A stretch of DNA of 45,350 bases from Shinella granuli (GTDB taxonomy: Bacteria > Pseudomonadota > Alphaproteobacteria > Rhizobiales > Rhizobiaceae): the NCBI RefSeq assembly GCF_004341885.1, contig NZ_SLVX01000028.1, positions 1-45,350 of the forward strand. The letters run 5' to 3'. Under the pieces are notes generated by a model. The model was not told the origin of the DNA. It saw nothing but the letters and a program-made list of their open reading frames with translations, and did no database searches. Both the position numbers and the translations under genes were made by a program. Below are positions 8,114-17,352 of the stretch, in pieces; position 1 is the first letter of the stretch; every line of letters starts with the position of its first letter.

Positions 8114-8501
8114 TTGCTCCGCGGCAAAGGAGCGTCGATCACCCGTAGGGGTGAATCGCCATTTTGAGACCTTACGTCTAGCCTGAGGCTCATGGTGCAC
8201 TTTCTCCTTGCCGGGAAAGGAGCTACCAGCATCCGCAAGCTCGGGAGAAAACATGAAGGTGACAACAGTTGGAACAGGAACGCCGCTTCCCGACTCCCAT
8301 AGGAGTTGCGCTTGCACGATGGTGGAGGTGAACGGGCGCCGGCTGCTTTTCGATGTCGGGCGCGGGACGCTTTCCAGTCTTGCCAGGATGGATATCCCGA
8401 TCACCGCGATCGACAGAGTCTTCATCACCCACCATCACTACGACCATATCGGCGAACTCGCCGAACTCATCATCTCGAGCTGGATGGAGGGGAGGACAAC
8501 A
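8114..8501 (-). repeat. Right arm of the 388-bp inverted duplication
   Basis: Reverse-complement partner of 6828-7215. Its outer border falls inside the intact hydrolase gene (after GGAGGACAACA at 8501); its inner border is at TTGCTCC (8114-8120). The 898 bp between the arms hold the second IS5 remnant plus short unassigned flanks. The arms are long enough to form a cruciform or to allow inversion of the interior. Confidence 0.85.
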
Positions 8502-9095
8502 CCCGTTTCCGTTTTCGGGCCTCCCGAGACCGGCGCGATCGTCGAGACCATCCTCGGCAAAGTCTATGACAAGGACATCGAGTTCCGGGTGGCCGAGGGC
8601 GGCTGCGGCGACTTCATCACTCCCGAAGTGACCGATGTCAGTGCCGGGAAGGTCTACGACGATGGCGAGATACGGGTCTATGCAGAACAGGTTCGCCACG
8701 GTGACGACCTTCCATTCTTGGACGCATTCCGACAACGCTGGACTTGCCTCGGCTACCGGGTAGAAGCTGAGGGCAAGGTCGTTTCCATCAGCGGGGATAC
8801 GATCGAGTGCCCCGGCGTGCTTCGCCTTGCCGCTGGCTCAGACCTTCACGTCCAATGCTGCTGGATGCCTACCTCACGGGCTCTCGACGCCTTTTCGAAA
8901 CACGTGATCAGGAATGCGCTCGCGTCTTCGGACACAGTGGGGAAGATCGCCACCCAGGCCGGGGTGAAACGCCTCATATTGACCCATTTCCGAAGGATGG
9001 ACCCGGGATTCCTGCCGATCATCGAAACTGAGGTCAGGGCCGATTTTTCCGGCGAACTGCACCTAGCGCAAGACCTAGAGGAATTTTGGGTTTGA
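8253..9095 (+). CDS. Metallo-beta-lactamase-fold hydrolase (RNase Z/arylsulfatase-like)
   Basis: A 280-residue MBL-fold protein with all metal-binding motifs: THHHYDH (residues 59-65, the THxHxDH motif), His149 in 'EQVRHGDD', Asp182 in 'SISGDT' and His245 in 'LTHFRRM'. The fold class resembles RNase Z-like and arylsulfatase-like hydrolases acting on phosphodiester, sulfate ester or lactone bonds; the substrate cannot be named. GGGAGA lies just before the ATG at 8253. It reads towards the tauABC genes about 280 bp downstream, which makes a role in the same pathway possible but unproven. Its 5' 249 bases are also present, inverted, at 6828-7076. Confidence 0.85.
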   Translation: MKVTTVGTGTPLPDSHRSCACTMVEVNGRRLLFDVGRGTLSSLARMDIPITAIDRVFITHHHYDHIGELAELIISSWMEGRTTPVSVFGPPETGAIVETILGKVYDKDIEFRVAEGGCGDFITPEVTDVSAGKVYDDGEIRVYAEQVRHGDDLPFLDAFRQRWTCLGYRVEAEGKVVSISGDTIECPGVLRLAAGSDLHVQCCWMPTSRALDAFSKHVIRNALASSDTVGKIATQAGVKRLILTHFRRMDPGFLPIIETEVRADFSGELHLAQDLEEFWV

Positions 9096-9371
9096 CCGGC
9101 TCCCGAGGGCTGGATCGCCGTCAGAATTCTTCAAGCGAAGATGAACGGGTATCGGAAACGGGTCAGTTTAACCGCCGCCCTGCCGAACTTCGAATTGCGA
9201 GGAAACACCATGACGACCATTCCGGATGCGGGGCGAGTAGCCAGCTACATCTTCAATGAGAATGGCCGAAAACCCTCGAAAATCCCAGCGGGGTTCGGAA
9301 GGCAAGGCTGTGCAATAGCCAGTGTAGCGAAACTGAATGAGTTAGGCCAATATGAAAAGAAGGGGATCACT

Positions 9372-10379
9372 ATGAATCTTGTGAAAATACTCGTTGCTGT
9401 GGGACTGTCGTCATTAGCCTCGAATGCCATCGCTGCTGACGCTGAGGTGACTGTTGGCTGGGTGCCAATCGTCGCGCCCTATATCACCGGTATCTGCGAC
9501 GGTTCGTTCGAGAAAGCGACTGGGGTCAAGGTCAATTTCCAGAAGTTCGATTCGGGCGCGGCTATCCTGAGCGCGCTCGCATCCGGAGCAGTCGACTTTT
9601 CCTCGCTCGGCTCGCCGCCTGCGGCTTCGGCCATCAGCAAGGGCCTCGACGTCGAAGTGATTTGGATGGCCGAATACACGGTTGCCGGCGAAGCGCTGGT
9701 GGGCCGCTCCGACCGTGGAATCGTCGGTCCCCAGGATCTCAAGGGCAAGAAAATCGCCACTCCCTTCGGCTCGACCAGCCATTATCATCTGCTTGTGGCG
9801 CTGAAGAATTTCGGGATCAGCCCGTCGGATGTCGAAATCCTCAACATGACACCGCCCCAGATCGTTGCTGCCTGGAAACGTGGGTATATCGACGCGAGCT
9901 ATGTTTGGGATCCGATCCTGACCAACATAATCCGGGATAACGGCCATCAACTCGTCGATTCAGGCCAGCTTGCCGGATGGGGTGAGGCGATCTTTGACGT
10001 GCTGATCGCCAACAAGGTGTTCGCGAGCGAGAACGGCGATTTCCTCACCAAGTACCTGAAGGAAATGAGCCGCATCAACGGCGAATACAGGCAGGATCCC
10101 GAGAAATGGGCCAGTGACAAGGCCCATTCCGACTGCCTGTCTAACCTGGTCGGCGTCAATCCGGCCGATATCCCCGCGCAGTTGAAGAATTATACATTCC
10201 TGACGGCAAAGGAAGAAATCTCTTCCGACTGGCTGGGCGGCGGCGAGGGGGGGCGGGTGGCCTCCTGGCTCGGCCTGACCGCGAAGTTCCTCAAGGATCA
10301 GGGGATCGTTTCGGCCGCCGACGTGGATTTCAAGAAGGCCGTGAACGATACCTATGCGCGGGCCGCAGCCGGCGAATAA
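9372..10379 (+). CDS. tauA: Taurine/sulfonate ABC transporter substrate-binding protein
   Basis: 335 residues with a signal peptide ('MNLVKILVAVGLSSLASNAI', cleavage probably after AIA-A). The mature part tracks TauA closely: 'FQKFDSGAAILSALASGAVD', 'DLKGKKIATPFGSTSHYHLL', 'PPQIVAAWKRGYIDASYVWD'. TauA-type proteins capture taurine or related sulfonates in the periplasm. I chose the ATG at 9372 because the upstream extension has no signal-like character and AAGGGG sits about 8 bases before it. It is followed by the ATPase and permease genes in the standard order. Taurine itself is not proven; other sulfonates are possible. Confidence 0.88.
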   Translation: MNLVKILVAVGLSSLASNAIAADAEVTVGWVPIVAPYITGICDGSFEKATGVKVNFQKFDSGAAILSALASGAVDFSSLGSPPAASAISKGLDVEVIWMAEYTVAGEALVGRSDRGIVGPQDLKGKKIATPFGSTSHYHLLVALKNFGISPSDVEILNMTPPQIVAAWKRGYIDASYVWDPILTNIIRDNGHQLVDSGQLAGWGEAIFDVLIANKVFASENGDFLTKYLKEMSRINGEYRQDPEKWASDKAHSDCLSNLVGVNPADIPAQLKNYTFLTAKEEISSDWLGGGEGGRVASWLGLTAKFLKDQGIVSAADVDFKKAVNDTYARAAAGE

Positions 10380-10400
10380 TACGGAGAGTGGATAGCGGCC

Positions 10401-11195
10401 ATGATCGATGTTGGGATGACCGGATTGTCGGTCAGACATATGAGTCTCGAATACCGGGTGGCCGGAAGGCCACCCATCATCGCCCTCCGAGATGTGTCAC
10501 TGGAAGCCGAGGCGCAGGAATTCATCGTGGTCCTCGGAGCGTCGGGCTGCGGTAAGACCTCACTCCTCAATCTGATCGCGGGCTTTCTCCATCCGACAAG
10601 CGGCGAAATCCGTGTTGGCGGAAAGCCCGTAACCAGTCCGGGGGCCGATCGCGGCGTCGTTTTCCAGCGAAATGCGCTCATGCCCTGGCTCAATGTGCTC
10701 CACAATGTGGAACTCGGCCTGAAGCTCACGGGCGTACCGCGCGATGCCAGGCGGGAAATCGCCCGGCGCAATCTCGCCCTCGTCGGTCTTGCCGATTTTG
10801 CCTGCTCGCCGATCTACGAGCTGTCCGGCGGGATGCAGCAACGTGTCGGGCTCGCCCGCGCACTGACATGCGATCCCGTCATGATGCTGATGGACGAACC
10901 GCTCGGCGCGCTTGATGAGTTCACGCGCGAAGAGATGCAGGTGCTGATTCTCGATTTGTGGGCGCGCTCGCACAAGCTCATCTTCATGATTACCCACAGT
11001 GTGGAGGAGGCTGTCTTCATGGCCACACAGCTCATCGTCATGTCGCCAAGGCCAGGCCGGATCGTTCAGCAATTCAGGCTCGATTTCGGCCGTACCTATC
11101 TCGAGACGCGGGATGCGCGGGCGGTAAAATCGAGCACCGAGTTCATCGAAATGCGCGAAAACGTACTCGACATCGTCAGGGCGACGACGCGATGA
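10401..11195 (+). CDS. tauB: Taurine/sulfonate ABC transporter ATP-binding protein
   Basis: A 264-residue ABC ATPase. Walker A 'GASGCGKT' is at residues 46-53, the signature 'LSGGMQQR' at 141-148, Walker B 'MMLMDEP' at 161-167 and the H-loop His in 'IFMITHSVEEAVFMA'. The Q-loop region reads 'VVFQRNALMPWLNVLHNVEL', with the 'LMPWLNV' typical of the TauB/SsuB/NrtD subfamily. It starts 21 bases after tauA and precedes the permease, so the three form one operon. It energises import at the inner membrane. It appears complete. Confidence 0.92.
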   Translation: MIDVGMTGLSVRHMSLEYRVAGRPPIIALRDVSLEAEAQEFIVVLGASGCGKTSLLNLIAGFLHPTSGEIRVGGKPVTSPGADRGVVFQRNALMPWLNVLHNVELGLKLTGVPRDARREIARRNLALVGLADFACSPIYELSGGMQQRVGLARALTCDPVMMLMDEPLGALDEFTREEMQVLILDLWARSHKLIFMITHSVEEAVFMATQLIVMSPRPGRIVQQFRLDFGRTYLETRDARAVKSSTEFIEMRENVLDIVRATTR

Positions 11196-11256
11196 CGTAC
11201 TGTCGCCCGGGAATCGACGGCGCAAGCAGAATTCGGAGAAGGCGGAAGGCACCTTG

Positions 11257-12027
11257 ATGATGATGAAGAAGACTAATCCGTTCGCCATCTATACAACCCT
11301 GTTCCTGCTCGCAGTCTGGTACCTGACGACCAGGCTGGGACTGATCAATCCCGTTTTGCTACCCCCACCCGGAGCAGTGTTCAGGCGATTTCTCACTATG
11401 CTTCATTCTGAATATGCGGGAAGCACGCTGTTCGGGCATATCGTGTCGAGCGTCAGGCTTGTGACGATCTCCTTCCTGGGCGCGGCAGCGATCGGAGTTC
11501 CGCTGGGTGTCGCGATGGAGCATAGTCGGATCGTACGCGGGATGGCCGACCCGGTCGTCGAGTTCTACCGGCCACTGCCGCCACTTGCCTACTTACCGCT
11601 AATTATCGTCTGGTTCGGTATCGGCTTTCTGGCAAAGTCGGTTCTGATTGGCGTGGCTGCGCTGGCACCCATCATCATTAGTACGCGGGCGGGCGTCGCC
11701 TCTGTCCCCAACGAGATGAAACACGCGGCACTTTCGATGGGCGCGCGAAAGGTACAGGTGCTTTTGCACGTGGTCTTGCCGGCCGCATTGCCGGAAATCA
11801 TATCGGGCCTGCGCATCGGTCTCGGCGTCGCCTGGTCGACGCTGGTGGCGGGCGAAATGGTAGCCGCCACATCCGGTCTCGGTCATATGGTGTTGACGGC
11901 CTCCAACTATCTGGAGACAGATGCCGTTGTGCTCGGTATCATCATCATCGGTATCATCGCGGTGGCCTTCGAACTGGCAATCCGTGCGGCGCAGCGCAAA
12001 TTCGTTCCCTGGAAAGGAAAAGCTTGA
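11257..12027 (+). CDS. tauC: Taurine/sulfonate ABC transporter permease
   Basis: A 256-residue inner-membrane permease of the BPD_transp_1 superfamily with six predicted hydrophobic segments. The cytoplasmic EAA loop is 'HAALSMGARKVQVLLHVVLP' followed by 'AALPEIISGLRIGLGVAWST', characteristic of TauC/SsuC. Consecutive start codons (TTG ATG ATG ATG) follow GGAAGG; I take the first ATG. It lies about 60 bp after tauB. Downstream it meets a LuxR-type regulator head-to-tail on the opposite strand, with a 55-bp gap containing a short GCCGAG/CTCGGC hairpin but no T-run. Confidence 0.92.
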   Translation: MMMKKTNPFAIYTTLFLLAVWYLTTRLGLINPVLLPPPGAVFRRFLTMLHSEYAGSTLFGHIVSSVRLVTISFLGAAAIGVPLGVAMEHSRIVRGMADPVVEFYRPLPPLAYLPLIIVWFGIGFLAKSVLIGVAALAPIIISTRAGVASVPNEMKHAALSMGARKVQVLLHVVLPAALPEIISGLRIGLGVAWSTLVAGEMVAATSGLGHMVLTASNYLETDAVVLGIIIIGIIAVAFELAIRAAQRKFVPWKGKA

Positions 12028-12082
12028 GCCGAGATGTAGTTCCTCGGCGGAACGTGAAGCCCTGCCCGGATCGGGCTCTCGC

Positions 12083-13120
12083 TCAGGTATGAGCGGAATT
12101 CGTTCTCCGCCTCCCAAAGGCGGAAAGGTAGCGGAAGACATAGGCCAGCAGTTCCCGCTCCGAGGTGATGTCCAGCTTCCGGTAGATGTTTTTCTTGTGC
12201 GTCTTGATCGTATTGTTGGACAGGCTGAGCTTCTGGGCGATCTGCTCGTTGCCGTCCCCCAAAAGCAGCAGTTCGATAATCCGGCATTCCTTGAGGGTAA
12301 GGCCGTGCACCCGGACCAAGCAAGCGATGACCTCCTCTAAAGGGTTGGCGGACCCCGCCGACCAATTGTCGATCCGCCGGCAGATATAACCGCCGGGCGC
12401 AACGGAGAAGGTTTCTGGAAGCTGAGTAACCTCACAGTATCCCGCATCGCCGATCTCACCCGACCAGGGTGAGGCGCTCATGGTGTTGCGCAGAAGGTCC
12501 ATTCCCATAAAGGTGGAAAGCTTTGTCGGGAACAGGCCGTCGCTCCATACAACCGGCTCACCCATCCTGTCGAAGATGACGTAGTCGTTACTCCGGGTTC
12601 CGGGATCCACATTATCCACTGCCTCGGTGAGGTGGTCGATTTCACGCTGATGCATTTCGAAGACGAATGGTGAAACGGTCTTGAAATTATCGAACTTGCT
12701 ATGGCTATAGAGTTCAGGACTTTCAAGAAAAATACCAATGAAGCTCGTCTGCCCGACCGGCAAAAAAAAGGCGATCTCGTCCTTATGCCCACTCTTCCTA
12801 TAGAATTCGACAAAATATCTTCTGTCGTATTTAATGTTGCACTTAACGTGATTCAAATCGACAATGTTTCTCTCTCGGCAAGCGCTCCAGTATTCGCGCA
12901 TTGGGCAGATCTTATAATAGTGGCTCTTGTAGAGTGAACGCACTTCCTTTGGTGTGCGGAAGAAGCTGAGGTAATGAGGTCGGCTCGCTGAATCGAAATA
13001 GATTGCCTGCCCGGAACGAGCGTTAAGAAGCTGGCCGAGTTGGCGAAGAAGAAAATGGTAAAGGCCCTTATCCGCCCTAAGCGGAACCGTGCCAAATACT
13101 TCGTCACCTGCGGGTTGCAT
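12083..13120 (-). CDS. LuxR-family transcriptional regulator
   Basis: A 345-residue regulator with a C-terminal LuxR/GerE helix-turn-helix at about residues 273-329 ('GLTLKECRIIELLLLGDGNE', 'QIAQKLSLSNNTIKTHKKNI'). The long N-terminal part has no domain I can name; it may be a GAF/PAS-like sensor and is not a receiver domain (no DD...K pattern). It converges on tauC and is the only regulator near the HisD-like/hydrolase/tauABC set, so it may control the set. About 200 bp upstream of its start up to the Tn3 remnant hold nothing I can assign. Confidence 0.8.
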   Translation of the reverse strand: MQPAGDEVFGTVPLRADKGLYHFLLRQLGQLLNARSGQAIYFDSASRPHYLSFFRTPKEVRSLYKSHYYKICPMREYWSACRERNIVDLNHVKCNIKYDRRYFVEFYRKSGHKDEIAFFLPVGQTSFIGIFLESPELYSHSKFDNFKTVSPFVFEMHQREIDHLTEAVDNVDPGTRSNDYVIFDRMGEPVVWSDGLFPTKLSTFMGMDLLRNTMSASPWSGEIGDAGYCEVTQLPETFSVAPGGYICRRIDNWSAGSANPLEEVIACLVRVHGLTLKECRIIELLLLGDGNEQIAQKLSLSNNTIKTHKKNIYRKLDITSERELLAYVFRYLSAFGRRRTNSAHT

Positions 13121-13324
13121 GAAAAGCCTTACTCCATCGCCTTGACGACAGCCGGACCAGCGTCGATACGATGGCAGTCACGTGGCTTGTCAAAAGTCGT
13201 CTAACTATAGTCGAATTGCCTGCGCGAGGCCAGCCCGCATCAAAGAGGCTGTGGATTTTGCCGGTGATCTGGCGACCACAGAAGGAATGTTGGGGCACCT
13301 TGGGCATTTCTGCAATAATACCCG

Positions 13325-15020
13325 CTAAGGGAAAGCGAAGTTGTTTGGATTGAGACGGTTAGCGCGGATCGTCCTGAAGCGTTCGAGGGGTCGGTCAATT
13401 TCGTTCCAGAGATAGTCGCCGGTGAGTGCGATATGAGCCCAGGGAAGCGGCGCGACCTGGGAGAGCAGCTCGGCGGGAATATCGATGCCCTGGGTGCGGA
13501 CATAATCGACAGCGCGGCTGAGATAGACGGTGTTCCACAGGATAATGGCGTTGACAACGAGGTTGAGACCTGACGCCCGATAGGCCATGGTTTCCGCCAC
13601 GCGGTTGCGCAGCTCGCCAAGCTGGTGAAGGAAGACCGCCCGGGCAAGGGCGTGACGGCCTTCACCCTTGTTGAGGATGGCTCGCCATTCGGCAAAGCTG
13701 TCAGGGATGGCAAGCCCGAGCCGCCCTTCGGCGCGCATCAGGGCGAGGATCGGTCGAGGCAAAAGATAATCCTCGAAACTGCGCTGCCATGCCCGACTGC
13801 CATCAACCCATATGTCGCCGGCCCGCAGGCGCTCCCGCAGGTGAATGAGCACCGCCACTTCCCAGGCCCGTAGGTCGATGGTGACGCCGTCCGAGCGCAC
13901 ACGTCGCCGCCACTTGCGGGTCATGAACGCGAACGGCGCCTGCGCGGGTAGTTTCCTGCCGCCGTAGAGCGCACGCAGATGATCCACTGCCCTCAAAACC
14001 GGATCATCGGGACGAAACGACCGGAAAGAGAACGCGCCGAACATGAGCCTGCCCAGCTTTCGCAGCGATTTGTGCCGCTCTATGAGCTCATCGAATTCGT
14101 CTCTGCGATCGGGGCGCACGACGGACCTGGCTGCCGCCATGCTGGCGGTCAATCCGTCCTAGCCGAGTGAGGCTGCAATTGCCGATGCGAGATCGGTGTT
14201 GCTCTCACGCGCGGCCAGAAGCGCCTCGCCGAGCTTGAGATGATCAAGCGCCACCCCATCAAGAACCTCGGCTTCTTTCAGCCGACGTTCCGTGCGGCTC
14301 AGTTCAGCCTTGCGACGGGTGCTACCGATCAGTTTGCAGAACATGTCGATCGCAAGGTCGGTGATTGCCGCCTGCCTCTCGATGACGAACGCCGTGAGCG
14401 TGGCGTAGCGGCGCTCGACAGTCAGGCGTCGTATCTCACGGGCATGCAGAATGCGGGCGTCCCGGGCGATGATGCCATACCGGTTGGCGTGGATCGTTTT
14501 ACGCCGCTCATCGGAAATCGCCGGCGAACACAGAACCTCAAGACGGGCGATCAGGCCCTTGGCTCTTCAGTTTAGCCCCTTCCGGCGCTTCCGCTATCCA
14601 GCCGAGATGGCTCCGATCGCCGGACCGATCGATGAGAAGCTGATCAAGCGCCTCGATATACGGTTGCTCCAGGCCCCGGATCAAGCCGCGATAGGCCTGT
14701 CGTCACGCCGCCGCCCGGCCCGCCATTGCCAGACGTATCAGCAGTTCCGGCACGGGAACGAGCAGCTTCCTGTCCTTCAGGGCTTCGATCACGGCCTTGG
14801 TGATCGGCTCGCCTTGTTCGGTCGCGGCTGCCTCGCGTGCCGCCGCGGTGATCAGGGAGCGATAGTCGCTCGCCCGGAGGGGCTGGAGATCCAGTGCGAC
14901 GACAATTTCCCGCGTATGTTCTCGACGGGTTTCCTCCCGCTGGGCATAGAGCGCGAACACCGCAGGATCGATGCCCAGCTGATCGGCGACAACGGAGACG
15001 ACCGCCTGAGACGGAACTTC
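13325..15020 (-). pseudogene. tnpA: Tn3-family transposase, internally deleted and frameshifted
   Basis: Reading leftward, Tn3 TnpA fragments appear in order: 'QAVVSVVADQLGIDPAVFAL' (N-terminal DUF4158), 'AYRGLIRGLEQPYIEALDQL', 'ANRYGIIARDARILHAREIR', 'DMFCKLIGSTRRKAELSRTE', 'FMTRKWRRRVRSDGV', and finally 'LNKGEGRHALARAVFLHQLG' with 'RASGLNLVVNAIILWNTVYL'. Several frame changes interrupt it (near 14155, 14540 and 14700), and the core containing the catalytic aspartates is missing: 'PDSFAEWRA' is joined directly to the C-terminal 'ILNKGEGRH' part. Its N-terminus is cut by the IS6 element at 15020. No resolvase or terminal repeats were identified. Confidence 0.82.
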
Positions 15021-15910
15021 GGCCCTGTCGCAAATTTTCTTGGTTAACCGCGTTTTGACGATCACCGGAGAAATTTCCGCTCCCAAGTCGTGGAGCATAA
15101 AAATGATTCTGAATGCCATTGCCGAGAAGCTGAAGCGCCAGTCGCAGGGTGATTTCAAAGGGCGGCATTTCGAGGCATGGCTGATCGTGCAGGCAGTCAC
15201 GTGGTATCTGCGCTACCCGCTCAGCTACCGAGACCTTGAGGAGATGTTCCAAGAGCGCGGCTTCGAAGTAGACCACAGCACGATCAACCGCTGGGTCCTT
15301 GCCTATGCACCACTCATCGAGAAGCGGCTGCGCCAGTTTCGGCGCCCGCACAGTGGCTCGATCCGCATTGACGAAACCTACGTCAAGATCCGCGGCAAGT
15401 GGCGCTATCTATACCGCGCCATCGACAAGCACGGAAGCCCGATCGACTTCCTGCTCACCGCAAAACGCGACCTCGACGCGGCCAAGCGCTTCTTCCGCAA
15501 AATGCTCAGGGACGAGCCACTCCTCTCACCGGCAAAGATCGGCACTGATGGTGCCAATACCTTCCCCTCGACGATCAAGACGGCCATCGACGATGGTCTG
15601 TTGCATCCAAATCCGGTCCACTATGTTACCAAGCACCTCCAGCAAGGCATTGAGAGCGACCACTTCCGAGTGAAAAAGAACATGCCCAAGATCGGCGGTT
15701 TCCAATCCTTCAAAACGGCACGGCGAACAATCGCGGGTTTCGAAGCGATGCTCTGGCTGAGGAAAGGTTTCGGTTTCACCGGCGATTGGACTGTCAACGA
15801 TCAGAACGATCTGCTCGCGCGCCTCTTCGGACTTCAAAAGGTTAACAAAGCTTGAAGGCAGGCCCCGCTTTGGGGTCATGGTGACATCACTGAAAATTTG
15901 CAACAGGCCC
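15021..15910 (+). mobile_element. IS6-family insertion sequence
   Basis: About 890 bp bounded by imperfect terminal inverted repeats: GGCCCTGTCGCAAATTTTC (15021-15039) and, at 15892-15910, the reverse complement of GGGCCTGTTGCAAATTTTC. These match the GGCACTGTTGCAAA type of IS6/IS26 ends. The flanking octamers (GGAACTTC on the left, GTTTATCG on the right) differ, so there is no 8-bp target duplication. The left flank is Tn3 and the right flank the middle of an IS66 tnpC, so the element marks a deletion or cointegrate junction. Confidence 0.85.
15103..15855 (+). CDS. IS6-family transposase
   Basis: A 250-residue DDE transposase of the IS6/IS26 group. The sequence holds 'FKGRHFEAWLIVQAVTWYLR', 'LSYRDLEEMFQERGFEVDHS', the first catalytic Asp in 'SGSIRIDETYVKIRGKWRYL', the second in 'PAKIGTDGANTFPS', and the Glu/Lys region 'RTIAGFEAMLWLRKG'. 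Length is normal for the family (about 235-260). The ATG at 15103 is preferred over one 63 bases upstream because family members begin close to 'A.....GR+F....I..AV.WYLRY'. It looks intact and potentially active. Confidence 0.92.
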   Translation: MILNAIAEKLKRQSQGDFKGRHFEAWLIVQAVTWYLRYPLSYRDLEEMFQERGFEVDHSTINRWVLAYAPLIEKRLRQFRRPHSGSIRIDETYVKIRGKWRYLYRAIDKHGSPIDFLLTAKRDLDAAKRFFRKMLRDEPLLSPAKIGTDGANTFPSTIKTAIDDGLLHPNPVHYVTKHLQQGIESDHFRVKKNMPKIGGFQSFKTARRTIAGFEAMLWLRKGFGFTGDWTVNDQNDLLARLFGLQKVNKA

Positions 15911-17081
15911 GTTTATCGTGATCGAAACCGTACGCGAGAAATTTAGCTGCCGGGACTGCGAGAAGATCAGCCAAGCGCCGGCACCCTTCCATGCCACGCC
16001 GCGCGGCTTCATCGGTCCTCATCTGCTGGCGACGATCCTCTTTGACAAGTTCGGCATGCATAGCCCGCTCAACCGCCAGAGCACCCGGTTCAAATGCGAG
16101 GGCATCGAGCTTTCGACCTCGACGTTGGCCGACCAGGTCGGGTATGGAACGGCCGCGCTCCTGCCGATCTTTGATCTGATCGAAACGCATGTCTTCGCGG
16201 CCGAGCGGCTTTTTGGCGACGACACCACCATTCCCATCCAGGCCAAAGACAAATGCACGACCGGGCGAATATGGACCTACGTGCGCGATGACCGGTCCTA
16301 CGGCGGAGGGGCGGCGCCGGCGGCGATCTACTATGCGTCGAGCGACCGCCGCGGCGAGCATCCGCAGAAGCACCTTGCCGGGTATGGCGGCATTCTGCAG
16401 AGTGATTGCTACAATGGCTTCGAGCCGCTCAGTGTCGCCGAAAAGAAAGCGGTACCGATCACCTTCGCCTTTTGCCATGCGCATGCGCGGCGCAAATTCT
16501 TTGAACTGGCCGATATCCAGAAAAATGCCCGCGACCGCAAACGCAAGGGCAAGCCAATCTCGCCGATCGCCCTGGAGGCCGTCCAACGGTACGACGCGCT
16601 GTTTGAGATCGAGCGCGAGATCAATGGATTGAGCGCCAAAGAACGACTGGCCGCGCGGCAGGAAAAGAGCAAGCCGCTGTTCGACGACATGCACGCGTGG
16701 CTGAAACGGGAGCGCGCCACGCTCAGCAAATCGTCCGAGGTGATCGAGCCGATCGATTACATGCTGAAGCGATGGGATGGTTTTGCCCGCTTCCTCGAAG
16801 ATGGCCGGATTTGTCTCACGAACAATGCGGCCGAACGCGCTCTGAGAGGAATTGCCCTCGGGCGTCGAAACTGGACCTTCGCCGGCTCCCAGCGTGGGGC
16901 CGATCGTGCCGCCATCATGCTCTCCGTCATCACGACTTGCCGTCTCAACGACGTCGACCCAAAGGCGTGGCTCGCCGATGTGTTCGCCCGCATCGCCGAT
17001 CTTCCCGTCTCCCGCCTGCACGAGCTACTGCCTTGGCAATGGAAGGCCCACAAAGGGACCGCTATTGCGGCGGCCGCGTAA
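15911..17081 (+). pseudogene. tnpC: IS66 transposase TnpC, 5'-truncated by IS6
   Basis: The reading frame runs directly out of the IS6 end and yields about 390 residues, lacking roughly the first 150 of TnpC. It contains the zinc-binding remnant 'EKFSCRDCEKISQAPAP', 'LLATILFDKFGMHSPLNRQS', the first catalytic Asp in 'FGDDTTIPI', the second in 'ILQSDCYNGFEPL', and the Glu in 'LTNNAAERALRGIALGRRNW', closing with 'SRLHELLPWQW'. A GTG at 15918 could restart translation, but a functional N-terminal DNA-binding part is missing. It overlaps the convergent DUF6429 gene by 20 bp. Confidence 0.85.
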
Positions 17082-17295
17082 ACAGCTCCTGGAACAACGC
17101 TTCCGAACGCGCCAAGCCTTCATCGGTCAGGATCAATGACTTTGACTTGTTGACTGGATCGCCGATCAAGCCCTTCTTGTGAAGCCGATCCGTCGTTGCC
17201 CAGTCGAAACCCTTCCAGGCCCAACGCTCGTTATGCAGCGTCAGCCATAGCAACGCCAAAACGGCATCGTCGATCTTGTCCTCATCGATCTCCAT
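17062..17295 (-). CDS. DUF6429 family protein, IS66-associated
   Basis: A 77-residue acidic protein, 'MEIDEDKIDDAVLALLWLTL' to 'LARSEALFQELFTRPP', with a winged-helix look ('DWATTDRLHKKGLIGDPVNK', 'SLILTDEGLARSEALF'). This is the DUF6429 pattern often found convergent to IS66 tnpC, as here, and probably carried by the element. Its role is unknown; a small DNA-binding accessory or regulator is one possibility. The gene appears complete and its 3' end overlaps that of tnpC. Confidence 0.75.
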   Translation of the reverse strand: MEIDEDKIDDAVLALLWLTLHNERWAWKGFDWATTDRLHKKGLIGDPVNKSKSLILTDEGLARSEALFQELFTRPPQ

Positions 17296-17352
17296 GAACC
17301 GACGTTATCACGCGCGGCACCCAAAATCCTGCGGCCCTGCTCGGATGGATAC

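Noticed and set aside
15876-17021. A 381-codon antisense frame over the IS66 tnpC
   Set aside because: The plus strand carries clear IS66 catalytic motifs; the antisense product has none.
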